A stretch of 64,000 nucleotides of DNA, from the NCBI GenBank assembly GCA_946807835.1, contig OX327703.1:6765501-6829500 (forward strand). Reading direction: 5' to 3'. The notes beneath the pieces were generated by a model, which ran no database searches, had not been told where the DNA came from, and saw only the letters and a list, made by a program, of their open reading frames with translations. The stretch's first letter is position 1. Every line of letters starts with the position of its first letter. This stretch comes from Ailanthus altissimus. Taxonomy: Eukaryota; Streptophyta; Magnoliopsida; Sapindales; Simaroubaceae. Of the stretch, positions 23,465 to 34,443 are shown one piece after another. The position numbers and the translations under genes are program-made.

Positions 23465-26400
23465 TGTAATATCCAATCCCTATTAGTAGTATTGGTACCT
23501 AAATTTTGGTATTATGCAATAAAGATACCGTAGGGTTACCCAATTTTAACCCTATTAGAAATATTATTTTATGGTGCATGTGAGAGATATTAGACCTAAT
23601 TTAGTAATTTCACACTCGGTCGAAGCATCGAATGACTCTAGAATATTTTTAGAATTTTTCTGTATTGGCTTAGAAAAGAAAATTTTAATTTACTACATGA
23701 ATTTTCATTTAAGGGTTATGTATGGAACAAGCCTTTGTTAAGAAACACAATCCATATATTAGATAATGAACTAATTAGAGACAATTTAATGCATTACCAA
23801 GTTGAGAATTCTAGTTAGTTCCTTTGACTATTATAACTAGATAGTTACAAAGGAACCAATTATATATTTAGTTTCCAACCAATGGCAAATTAGAAATTTA
23901 GAGTAAGTTGAAGGGCAAATTGGTCAATTAAGGGAGCACTATATATATAGTAGAAATGTGTAGAAATTAAAGCATAACTTAGAGCAAAAGAGAAACAAAA
24001 TTCGTGCAAGAAAGAGTAGTGCTGCTACAATAAAATTTTAGTTTTTTTTTCATAATTTTTCATGCTTAATCAAGCTATAATAAGGTTAAGTATAAGTTCC
24101 AAAGCTCAATTGAAGCATCCATAGTGAAAATCCAAGAAAAAGAGATAAGAAAAGCATTGTTTTATAAGGATGATATGTGAACTTTCAAGATTTCTTCAAT
24201 TGATGTTCTTGTGTGTATTCTTGGTTTAGATTGGATTGAATTCTAGTGTGGAGCTTGAAGGAGTCATCAAATTAAAGAAATTGGCAAGGTAAGAATTAAG
24301 GTTTGGGTGATTTTAATGTAGAGTGTTTAATTGGTTGTAATTATGGCATTAGAATGAAGTTGGCTTGATTTTGATACAATTGAAACAAGAAATTGAAAAA
24401 AGAAATATGCTGGAACATAGGTTGAAATTCTGCCACTTTAGGGAACTTATGGTTGAGTTGTGTTTTAGTTGAGTGGCTGTGTATAAATGGTGCCTTATGT
24501 ATATTGAATGTATATGATTGATGAAAAAATCAAAAATGAAAAAAAATGGACATAATTGTCCATTTTAGTAAGGTGAAGAGCAATTATGTCCAACCAAAGT
24601 TATAGGGTGTTAAGAAATTTTCAGGGCGTCGAATGCAGCTGCTGTTCTAGATTATCAAGCTCATCAAAGTTGATAACCTAGAAAGTATCTCAGGAGAGTC
24701 TTATGATTGTAAGCAGTTAACCCGAAAAGGTATTTTCATGGGTTAAATAATATGGCAAAGAGGTTGCTCATATTGTTCAATTGAGATACTATTCTGGAAA
24801 TAGGTTTATGGATGAGTATATGGGAATTTGACGATGTGGATCTATGTCCCAACACATCCAAGATATATATGATGGAAGGACTATACGTATGCGTTGTAAG
24901 TTCAATTTATATGGTTCAACGCATCGATTTGTAATATTCGTGACGTATGCGTAGGGCATGGCTCACGGACTTATAGAATAGTTTCATTTGATGAATCGGG
25001 CATGGACCTAGGGAGTCCCGCAATATAGAGTTTACTCGTTGTGCACTAAGACAGAGTACTGGATTAAATTGTTTAATCTAGTAATATCCAACGTAACCAC
25101 AAAAATGAGTGCATGTGTGTATTTAAGCGTTAAATATAATAATTAGTCAATAATTATTATTTATTAAATGTAAAGTGACACGTGACGCATTGTGGACCTT
25201 TGGTTGAGTTTATCTAAGTGTGAAATTTGGTAGAACCCGCTAAGAGGTATACTTGGTAACTATTTATGATGGATAAAATAGTCATTTCATACTTTGATTA
25301 TTTAAATATTAAATAATCAAATATATTTAATATTATATATTATTTTATAATATATTATTTATAATAATATAATATATATAATACATGATAATTGTTATAC
25401 ATTATATATAATATTATTATTTTCTTTGTTTAATATTATTATTTGCCAACCATGCTTGATTTTTTTATATTATATTGTAATAATAATATTTTATTCATAA
25501 GAGATATATATCTGTGTGAATTGAAACGGAAATGAGAGAGGTGAAATGAATTGAAACAAAAGGAAAAAAGGAAAGAAAAGAAATAAAGGTTTATTTCTTC
25601 ACCATTTCTGTTTCATGCTCTTGTAATTAAGTGAAGCAATTGTTGCTTCTACTTCATTTTTTTTTTCACCGTGAGAGAGATAAGAGCAAGCCTAAGAACT
25701 GGTAATTTGGATTAAGAGTTAATCCTACGTTGAATATTGGAGCTGTTGTTTTAGATTATCAAGCCCACTAAAATTGATAACTAGAACTGATAACGAGAAC
25801 ACCTCCAGGCGGACTCTGAGATAAAGCGTATAAAATATTACACGTACTGATAATTTTTTAATTTTATCATTTATATATTAATTTGATTAATATATGATTA
25901 GTGTGTTAATTGTATGTTTTATAATTTCACTGCGTTAAAATATGTATTAAATACGTATTTTTTAATTAACACACTACCACATGCATACACCTATACACAG
26001 TAGATGCCCTACAAAAACCTATTATTTTATTTATCTTTCGTTTATTATGTTTCTGTATAATGAAATTGTATATTTTATACGCTTTTAATGCATAAAAATT
26101 ATTTATGATTTTGATAAATATCTATAGATATACTTTTACATGTTCGGTTTAAGAAACAGTTTTTAAACTTTTGCATTAGTTTCAAAAGACCATTGATACC
26201 CTCAGATTACAGTGGTGGTGATGATTTATGATCCGACCAGTATATCCTGTACACATGGGCATGTTTTGGGGGGTGTGTCACTAACTCCGGAAAGTCAGGT
26301 TATCGAGTCATGTGAATCGCTCTATGTGTACGGGATATTATCTCGCTATATGTAGGCGATGTAAGATTCCTCTGCATAGCCAGTAAGATGTCTTGAGATG

Positions 26401-27412
26401 TCACTGTGGTTGCTGCTAGTTGAGGCACCTCATGACCTATTCACGTGTGCGACGCTAGTTGAGTCGTTACGTGAGTATAGAACTTTAGGGTTATCATTGG
26501 TACAGTTTAGAAAGAAAATGGCCGAGCAAAGGCTTTAATAGTTTTCGATCTACTGATTACATATTATGCGTTTATATGCACATGCTAGTTATTATGTTGT
26601 ACAAATTTTGAATATTATTTTCCAAAAATGTAAATAAAACCCGTTCAACAAGATTTTATCGGCATATGATATTAGAAACCATTTTAATGCTTTATATAAG
26701 TTTTAAAAACATGATTTATACATGTCTTTTAGAATTATTATTTATGCAGAATTTTATTTTATTTGAAATTTTAAATGCACTCACTAAACTCTTTTAACTT
26801 ACTCATTTTGTGTTTTATGTTTTCTAAACCCCTTTCCCAAGTGCAGATTTCAGTACGCAAACTATTAATTCTCCTACAACTGAATAATGGGCCAAATCTA
26901 AAGATCATTTTTGTAAATGTAAATATAAATGTGTTAAATAACACCCTTTTTACTTTTTGCATAGTAGTTATAGGCATGTGTATTTGTATGTATATTTTGA
27001 ACTAACAATAAGAGATTTCGATTTATAATGATCGTTTTTATTTTTTATAAGTGTGCTCCTTTTATGATTTAAATGAAATTATTAAATTGAGTTAGATTAA
27101 TTTTAAAAAGGACTGGAGGTCTTATTTGTTAGTATTGAAAAGTGTTTGAATATAAGTGAAATTTCTTTACAAGTTTTATATTAAATTTAAAAAAAAAAAC
27201 AAGGGAAACTTTAGCCCTTTGTTTTTTAAAAAAAATTTAAAAATTCATTTTCATGTATATTCCAAGGTTTTCTCAGTAATAATAAGAACTGAAAAAGGAA
27301 TCGCTTCGCAGAATTTCTCAACTTACTTAATTAAATTCTGAGAAACTTTCATCAGAGTGCTTGACAAGACCGCTAAAATTTACAGTAGAGAGTCTCGAAG
27401 TGAATCTTGTCA
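23465..27412 (+). mobile_element. Solo LTR of a large LTR retrotransposon, copy 1 (with a nested insertion)
   Basis: It starts TGTAATATCCAATCCC and ends TCTTGTCA. Perfect 5-bp target duplications CACTA flank it (23460-23464 and 27413-27417). It is homologous along most of its length to 50282-52259, for example at 26216-26500 versus 51065-51350. No coding domain is present. Length 3948 bp. It contains about 1.4 kb (roughly 24630-26030) absent from copy 2, and keeps about 0.8 kb (23565-24375) that copy 2 lacks. Solo LTRs arise by recombination between the two LTRs of one element. Confidence 0.9.
24640..25785. repeat. Segment bounded by a 44-bp direct repeat inside solo LTR copy 1
   Basis: Near-identical strings of about 44 bp containing tagattatcaagc and ttgataac occur at about 24640-24683 and 25742-25785. 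The enclosed DNA (24740-25300) matches the right end of the window (about 63270-63740). It is thus a piece of another LTR family nested in, or exchanged into, this solo LTR. Confidence 0.65.
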
Positions 27413-27417
27413 CACTA

Positions 27418-29294
27418 TCCATTCGGCCTTCTCTAACATTCATATAATGAAAATGACATTGTTCTTATGTTGATAATAAATTTTAGAGTTAAAATGTATC
27501 TTCGATGAATTGATTGGGTATAAGTAACCATCCTCATCGACAATGACCGACAACAATAATATTTTTTCTACTTTTTATTTTTTTAATTATACTAATAATA
27601 TTTAATTAAAAATTAAAATGTATAAAACTTGTAAATTGTGTCATGTATCCTTTCCAAATAAATGGATAAATTTTCTTTTTACTATCTAAATTAACAGAAA
27701 TATTAATAAATAAGGGTATTTTCATCCCTTTCAAACTTACTGGGTTCAAATCTCTTAGTCTCTTTCTTAAATCGTTAAGAGTTTTAAATTTCATTCTCAC
27801 AAGTCGTAATAACATAAAGGGTAAGAAACAAACAATAAATATAGTAAAGTTGCATGTATTTAATAAAAAAAAGGTGGTGAAAATAGATATCATTTCTAAA
27901 ATCATATCACGTTTTTAATTTTATATATTATATCAGTATACTTATCATAATTGATCATTTTTAAAATGAGATTATTCAGATTTTCTCCAACAAAAATTCA
28001 CCTATTTCACTAAAAGACATAGGAGGGGGCACTTGCTTCAGCTGTAGGCCAGTCGAGCTCCCCAAAAAATTTAATATGAAAATATATATATTTTAAAATA
28101 TAATAATTTACATGTCCATCAACCTGAGTTTGTATTTCAATCAAAATATTTTTTATTTCTTAAATAGGTGTACATTAAAAAAAACAGATTGTATTTCTTA
28201 CATTTATAACATGATTATGAAGTTGTTTGTATTTCTCACTTTAGTACAGTAAGAATTGACTTATATTTAATTAGGTTTTTTTTTTGCCTTTAGAACTTAA
28301 AATAATAAATAAGTTTATTAGTCATAACTCTAAAATATTCTTAAAAATAATAATAATAATTTAATATTTTCAATTTATTTTCTTTAAAAAATTATATTTG
28401 TGTGGGCATGGTGAAGAGCTCAAGCTTTTATTGTGACAAATAAGTTTTTTCCCTTCTATTTTATATTCATATATGCTTTTAAGTGAATTTAATATTAATA
28501 AGTAATTCAGTACTTGAATTATGTTGTTCCTCTGTGGAGGAACCTTGTTGAGGAATTCTTAGGTTTTCAAACATTGGATTATCACCAAAGATCGCTATTC
28601 ATTTTTGGCGCAAGAGTAGTGTTTGATCAACGAGTTATTACACATTCTTCAAAGGGTGGCTACTTCTAAGTAAATCTCTTGGCTGTCTCTACACCCCTAC
28701 ATCCTTTATCACTAAACAGTTACTTAGAGGTCTTAGCTAGTGATCCAATTTATTTCCTTCTCGATAAAAAAAACTTTATCTCCCATTGTCTCCCTAGTCG
28801 AAGTTTATTAGAGAAAAGTTATAGAATTATTTCTTGCATGATAGATTAATTTATCTTATATTGTCACTTCTTATTTCCATATCAATGAAGAAATGTGTAT
28901 TTTTAATTATGAAACTTATTAAAACAAATGTATTGTAACAAAAAAGAAGGACGACTTTCATGCGAATTGCATGTTTGTTTACATTAAAAAAGAACTAGCT
29001 TAAGTTATTAACTTATAATCTATAATAAACGAATCTATGCTTTGAGACATCACAAATTACAACTTTCCTCATCAGTAAAAATAGAGAGTAAGGGTTGATA
29101 TTTTGCAGGTAAATTTCTCATCTCCATCTAAATCCTTTTAAAAAAATTAAACAGATGACAAATGAGACACATGTTAGCATGTTTTCATAAACTAAACCCA
29201 CATTAGCAGGCTTTAAATAATATATATATATATATAATTTCATAATAACTAACAAAACTAAAGATGATAAATAAATGGCTAAATACGATGAGAA
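27418..29294. other. AT-rich intergenic DNA, no gene seen
   Basis: There are only short, low-complexity open frames. A GC-richer stretch at 28020-28065 resembles no feature I can name. Confidence 0.5.
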
Positions 29295-29508
29295 ATTGAA
29301 TGAAATGAAACAAAAATATACATATAGCGGAAACCTGTAAACTTGAAACAGATGTAAGCCAAGAAATATTAAGATTACAAAATTGAATGAAATGAAACAA
29401 AAATATACATATAGCGGAAACCTGTAAACTTGAAACAGATGTAAGCCGAGAAATATTAAGATTACAAAATTGAATGAAATGAAACAAAAATATACATATA
29501 GCCGAAAC
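29295..29508. repeat. 87-bp tandem repeat, about 2.5 copies, abutting the SPX exon
   Basis: Units start at 29295, 29382 and 29469 with attgaatgaaatgaaacaaa. The third unit is cut off at the exon border. Each unit includes the donor-like string CAGGTTTC on the minus strand. Two overlapping minus-strand open frames through it are artefacts of the repeat. Confidence 0.92.
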
Positions 29509-29683
29509 CTGGACAATTGTTGTGGCATGTTCTTATTTCAAGAACCTCATCGGGGTCGTCCTTTTGAGGCTGAAATTTTATCTTGCACTTGTTCAATATG
29601 TTCTTGAGACTCTTACAAGCAACCTTGGGTAGCTTTTGCCCTTTTTGTTGCATGTACTCCTGGTACTTCTTGCAGAACTTCAT
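29509..29683 (-). pseudogene. Isolated first exon of an NLA/BAH1-type SPX-RING E3 ligase gene
   Basis: The minus strand from ATG 29683 gives MKFCKKYQEYMQQKGQKLP followed by SLKNILNKCKIKFQPQ and then CHNNCPG. This is the start of the SPX domain of NLA/BAH1 proteins, whose first residues are nearly invariant (MKFCKKYxEYM). In the family the SPX domain senses inositol pyrophosphate and a C-terminal RING ubiquitinates phosphate and nitrate transporters. The exon ends at a plausible donor (CAG/GTTTCG at 29509/29508) in the right place and phase. No continuation of the SPX domain or any RING is found in the next kilobases; an 87-bp tandem array begins directly at the donor. Either this is a fragment or the rest lies beyond a very long intron. 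Confidence 0.72.
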
Positions 29684-30894
29684 AGCTATGGCGACTAATT
29701 AGTTCCAAAGAAAATGACTCTGACTTTCAGTCAGTTGTTCTGATAATGGAGTAAAACCAATGCTAGGTTTATAAGCTTGGGATAAATATTTTGTGTTTTA
29801 AGTAATGTATAATTATCAGGTAGCATATCAAAAGCCCCACAAATAGACTTAAGAAAATGATTCCTCTTTGAGTCCAGATACTTGCTGCTTTGTCTTATTT
29901 TTCGGACAAAGTCACAGTCACGGCTGACTGCGGATAAAAAGTCAATTTCTCCGAGAAATCTCTTGGCAACTTTGCTTTGCTCATGTTATCAGAATCTATT
30001 ATTTAATTACGTCCTCAATAGTTGACCATAAAGTGATTAGCGTCAGAAAATAAACAGGCTTATCGTCAACAAACAAACACCACCAGAACAACTGTACCAA
30101 CGCCATGTCAAATCATATTACCAATTAAAAAAAAAAGTTTCTAAGAAAATTCTTATTCATTATATTACAGTTGTTTTGCCAAATTGAAGTTGATCATTTG
30201 CTGCTGTATTTTGCTTTGTCGGTCAAGATATATTTAGTCTTTGGTGAATGACGCATGCCATGATATAGTTAGCGAAAAGCGTGCTTAATATTTAATGATT
30301 TTCGTTTAAGATATCAATAATTCAACCATAGAATAGTATATTTTCGTTTGCTTTCATGTTACAACTTACAACTTGAAATATAATAGGATAAAAAATATTT
30401 CAACCTGATCTAATAGATAATTTTATTTATTTATTTTTTAAAAAATTATCAAAAACACTTATTTAGTAAATTTTTTTTTAATTCTTTTCATCAATTTTGA
30501 TCCTCTCTAATACTTTTTAAAATAAAACAATACTATTATTATGTAGATCATAAAATTTTAAATATAATAATAAGTTAAAATTTTATTGTTGCTGTTGGGA
30601 CTGGACTTTTATTTATCTAAACAAAACAAAAGAAATCAAACAAATTAAGCTAATCCAAGAGTCTTTGGGCATCACCTTTATTTAGATCATTTTTGTTTCT
30701 ATCGATACCCTGACCCTGCCTCACATTATCTAAATTGCCAACTTCAGATCAAAGGGGAGTACAGTCACAGTTTCCTTAATATACCCTTTTGCTTATTGGA
30801 CGACTTTCTTCTTTAAGTGACCCTACTTGAACTCATTTCCTCTTTTGTTCTCGAATAAACCAAGAAGGTTTTTGTTACCCTGGTTATTGGCAAG
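29684..30894. other. Upstream region of the SPX exon and AT-rich spacer
   Basis: Sequence next to the SPX start (29684-30110) is of mixed composition and could be its former 5' untranslated region and promoter. From 30110 on it is AT-rich, then pyrimidine-rich from 30660, where the minus-strand Gypsy internal region ends. No other gene is seen. Confidence 0.4.
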
Positions 30895-31900
30895 GTGCTT
30901 CATGGGTTCAATTGGTTTTGTTACAGCTTAGCGATCTATCAAGGCTCTTGCTGTTCTTTTAGTTCTTATATTTCTTTAGTACTTCCACCAATAAGCCGTT
31001 TAACTTATCTGTTTCCTGTTATGATTTCCTCAAATCCTCTTCTAATATTTCTTACTAGGCTAGCTAGTGATTTTCATTATGGCGTGGTACATTACCATTT
31101 TGTACTTCTATGGATTATTCTTGGTTTTGCAATCTGGGATTCCCACCAGCTAGCAAGTTTTGCTCACTACTCCGAGTAACCATGGAATGGTATCCACAAT
31201 CTTTAAACATGCGCTTTTCATGATTTTCTATTCTTATGTTAAATGGCTTTTTATCATGTTCCCATAGACAACATCAAATTATTGATAAAAAAATTTAGGC
31301 AATTCTTAGATCAACAAATTGAATTTATTTTTTGTAAGTACAACAATTAGATTCCATGAAGACTAAGTTAAGCTGATTTGCTCCAAGGGTGCTAAGCTCA
31401 ACAAGAATCCTACAACCAAAAATAAGTTAAGCCATGTCGAAATTTTTTTGACAATCGCACTCTGATGCCTAAGTCAACAAAGATCGAAAAAAGAATTGAA
31501 AGGCTTAAGAAAGGAAGAAAGAAAAAAAGTTTTATATAGAGTCAAAAGAATCCTCCTTAGCTCATCAATTTAAACCCCTTTATAGGGTTGTGATATGAGT
31601 TTTCCTTATAGTCATAAAATTTTATTAAAATTAGAAAGCATCAAGACTTTTTTTTTGGACTCTTTCATTAGAGTTTTACTAAAATAAGAATAGATATTTC
31701 TTATTATGGTAGGACTCCTATTGAGATTATAGGAGTTATATTTATAAAAAAAATCTTAGATCTCATGATTCTTAATAATGAGTCTGTTTTAGATTACCAT
31801 TGTACGACAAGGATAGTCAACTTATCTGAGAAGGGTGCCTAATGTTGAAACTCCCAAGGTGGAGGACTCCTCTAAAAAACATTAAGGACCGCGAGCCAAC
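30895..31900 (-). mobile_element. 5' part of a minus-strand Gypsy element: LTR, primer site, gag start
   Basis: Read on the minus strand there is a TATA box (CTCTATATAAAAC near 31530). Next comes the U5 signature TGACTTAGGCATCAGAGTGC (near 31470), then TTTGATGTTGTCTATGGGAAC (31259-31280), a decayed form of the Gypsy start TTGGCGCCGTCTGTGGGAAC. About 75 bases on is an ATG at 31183 opening MVTRSSEQNLLAGGNPRL, a gag-like start, soon stopped. Order and spacing fit an LTR-leader-gag start. The rest of the element is not recognisable. Confidence 0.6.
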
Positions 31901-33165
31901 TTGAAAACACCTCTTGTTGTGTTTTATTGAAAAAGGTGGATCTGACTAATATGTCTTTAAAATGTTTAGACTCATATTTTATAAGTTGTAATCCAAGTGA
32001 AACATATTCAATTGAACTCTTTAATTGACATACATGCCAATTGATCGAACACTTTGTTCTAAGATAGTCTTTTGATTCAAATTTACATAAAATATAAATG
32101 GAAATTTACTTCCTTTTTAAAAAAATCATGACATTGTACTCATATAAACTGAAACTCATTTTCATTTTGGGACTCAAATGTCACCCATATATACGTGACA
32201 ACGAATACAAGTTTATACTTCTTTCTTTTAAAGTTAACTTAAGCCATAGTTTTAACGAAAATGATTGTCAATTTTTTTGTGTGTAAATTGTTACATTTGA
32301 ACTTTTTAATTTCATGTTCAAAATTTCAAAGTTTAGATATTAGATATTTCAAATTAATATTTAAGTCAATACTTATAATAATATAATTGTCGTGTTGTCG
32401 TGCCATAGCCAGACACTTGTGGGAATAAAAAAAGAAAAGTTTTGACAAAATGGTATTAATAATGGGGAAAAGGTCAACTTTTTTTCTTCATAAGTTGACT
32501 TGAGCCCAGTTTTAATAGAAACAACACTAACTTTCAAAAGAAACCGGTTGAATAAAAATAGCATTGAAGAATTGTCTAAGGTTCATGATGATATTGTACA
32601 ATTATTTGGTATAATTTGTCTTGACTTTAAAATCCATGATGATTTTATGGATTTTCAATCATCCAATTTTAAACAAGTTGAATTATTTTCAAATGCTTTG
32701 ATTTTCTTGTGTTAAAGTTAATAGTATATTTAAAAAAAAAAATTAATCATTTTAAAATTAGAATATTTTTTTATATCAGACATAGTTTCATGTATTAATT
32801 ATTTTTATATAGATTAAAAAATTAATATATGTATAAAAGTCACATGTTCTTAAGTCTTTCTGTATTTTCATTCTAAATAATAATTATAAAAAGTGATTTT
32901 TATACATGCATTAATCCCTGTTTAATCTATATAAAAAGAATTAAAACATAATACTGCAACTATAATATGATATTTGATACAAAGGGACATATCCTAATTC
33001 TAGAATAACTAAATAAAAAATTATTAATGTAATATTAACTTTAGCCTTTCTCTCCAAACTCAATGAGAAAATAACTTGAGTTTGTAAATTAAATTATAAA
33101 TAAACAAAAGAAATAATAAAATAATAAATTTATAATGGTAAATACTATAAATAATTATTTTTGAG
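31901..33165. other. AT-rich DNA with one member of a dispersed repeat pair
   Basis: No coding signal. About 145 bp at 32905-33050 resembles 34443-34590 (shared words such as tagaatagctaaataaaaaat), so it is a low-copy dispersed repeat of unknown kind. Confidence 0.45.
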
Positions 33166-33177
33166 AGACAATTATTG

Positions 33178-33990
33178 GAGATTTGGTGATTTAATAATTT
33201 TGTTTAGATAAAAATTGAGATAAATATCAAAGAAGAGTCACAAGAAGTTTAAAACGTGTGGGACATGTATGAGAAAGTCTAGAGCATTGAGATACGAAGG
33301 GAAAAGCGAAAAGGGACTTGAAGAGGTAAAGGAAGCAAGAAAAAAGTGCAAAACTGGTGATAGGGTTGAGTGCCGCAACGTCCAAATCAGTATGCCAACG
33401 CTGCGACGCCAAGCATCCAGTGCTGCGGCAAGCATCAGCGCCGCGGTGCCAGGACCTCAGCACTGCAGCGCTAGAGCGGGCAGAGTCTTTTTGTTTTAGA
33501 TTTATGAGTTTTGGAAAATTTTAAATTTAAAAAAAAAATGAACTCTTACTCCAATAAGAATTAAGGTTAATAAATACAAAATAATCCCTATATAAATACT
33601 TGTGAATCATTTAGGTTGAAATTAAACATTAAGAGAGATTCTAAGAGATGGAAGAATTAGATAGACACTCAGTATTTGTGCGCGCTAGGGTGGAACCGTC
33701 ATTTAGGTGTTTATTACTTGTGGTAGAGTAAGGGTACACTAAACATTTGGTCATTTTGAAAGTTTTTAATTGGATTTTTTTTATAAAATATTTAGAGAGT
33801 TAATACGAGAGGTTAGCATCTTTGGATCTACCGTGGACATAGTTAATTGGCCGAATTACGTAAGTAATTGTGTTGTATTCTTTATATTTTATTTTAAATT
33901 TTTACTATTTTACTTGATATACAAATTATTTTGTTGCATGAAGAAGTTAAGATTCAAAATCAAATTTGGTTACATTTTTTTACTTTAACT
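33178..33990 (+). repeat. Copia-type LTR remnant with GC-rich core, copy 1
   Basis: It shares order and wording with 37985-38738: tttggtgattta at the start, a GC-rich island (33360-33480, rich in GCGCCGC and GCTGCG), a segment of the form cattaagagagattctaagag, and the end block taattggccgaattacgtaa. The last block is the usual R/U5 text of Tork/SIRE-like Copia LTRs. The open frames over the GC island are composition artefacts. Confidence 0.6.
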
Positions 33991-34127
33991 TAATTTTATA
34001 AAGAGAAAGGTAATTTTTTCAATAATAACAACTATTGCCTGATAGTTAAAAAGTGATAATATGATGAGAAAAATAAATACTATAAGTGCATATACGGTAG
34101 TAAAGAAACTAAAAAACAAATGTAACT

Positions 34128-34443
34128 GTGGAATCAGATGTTGCTTCTGTGGTCAGTGATATTCTTTCGTAGGTGCAAGTCTTTTCCAGAGATGGGCATA
34201 GTGCTTCAGGATATTTTTAAGCAGATGAGTGTGTTTCAAGTCCTGTTTCAAGTCCGTAGCTTTGCCTATGTCCCTAGAGATTCTAATAAAGTGGCTCATT
34301 CTCTTACTAATTTGACCTTGAAATCAAGTTCGGACTGTATTATTCAGAGTTTTGTTCCTCCTTTCGGTAGATTGTTTTTGAGAATTTGCATCCTCCCTCC
34401 GTTTGAGCTTTTTTTTTTTTTTGTAAAAACAAATATCGTTTAA
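34128..34443 (+). pseudogene. LINE-type RNase H fragment (RVT_3)
   Basis: VESDVASVVSDI (34131 onward, then a stop) and, one frame on, VRSFAYVPRDSNKVAHSL followed by TLKSSSDCIIQSFVPPF. These are the middle and end of the RNase H domain found at the 3' end of plant LINE ORF2 and related host genes; YVPRDSNKVAH is its most conserved motif. It is fragmentary and frame-broken. Confidence 0.65.

Noticed and set aside
27156..27905. Short open frames after solo LTR 1
   Set aside because: They are AT-rich, low-complexity and without any motif.
29118..29528. 136- and 94-codon minus-strand frames with repeated FLFHFIQFCNLNIS
   Set aside because: They are translations of the 87-bp tandem repeat next to the SPX exon.
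30050..30075. Possible miR827 target site upstream of the SPX exon (gtcaacaaaca on the plus strand)
   Set aside because: Only about 10 bases match, on the 3' side of the microRNA; the seed side does not pair.
33227..33499. Overlapping open frames on both strands at the GC-rich island
   Set aside because: The same island recurs in another LTR copy; long frames follow from GC content.
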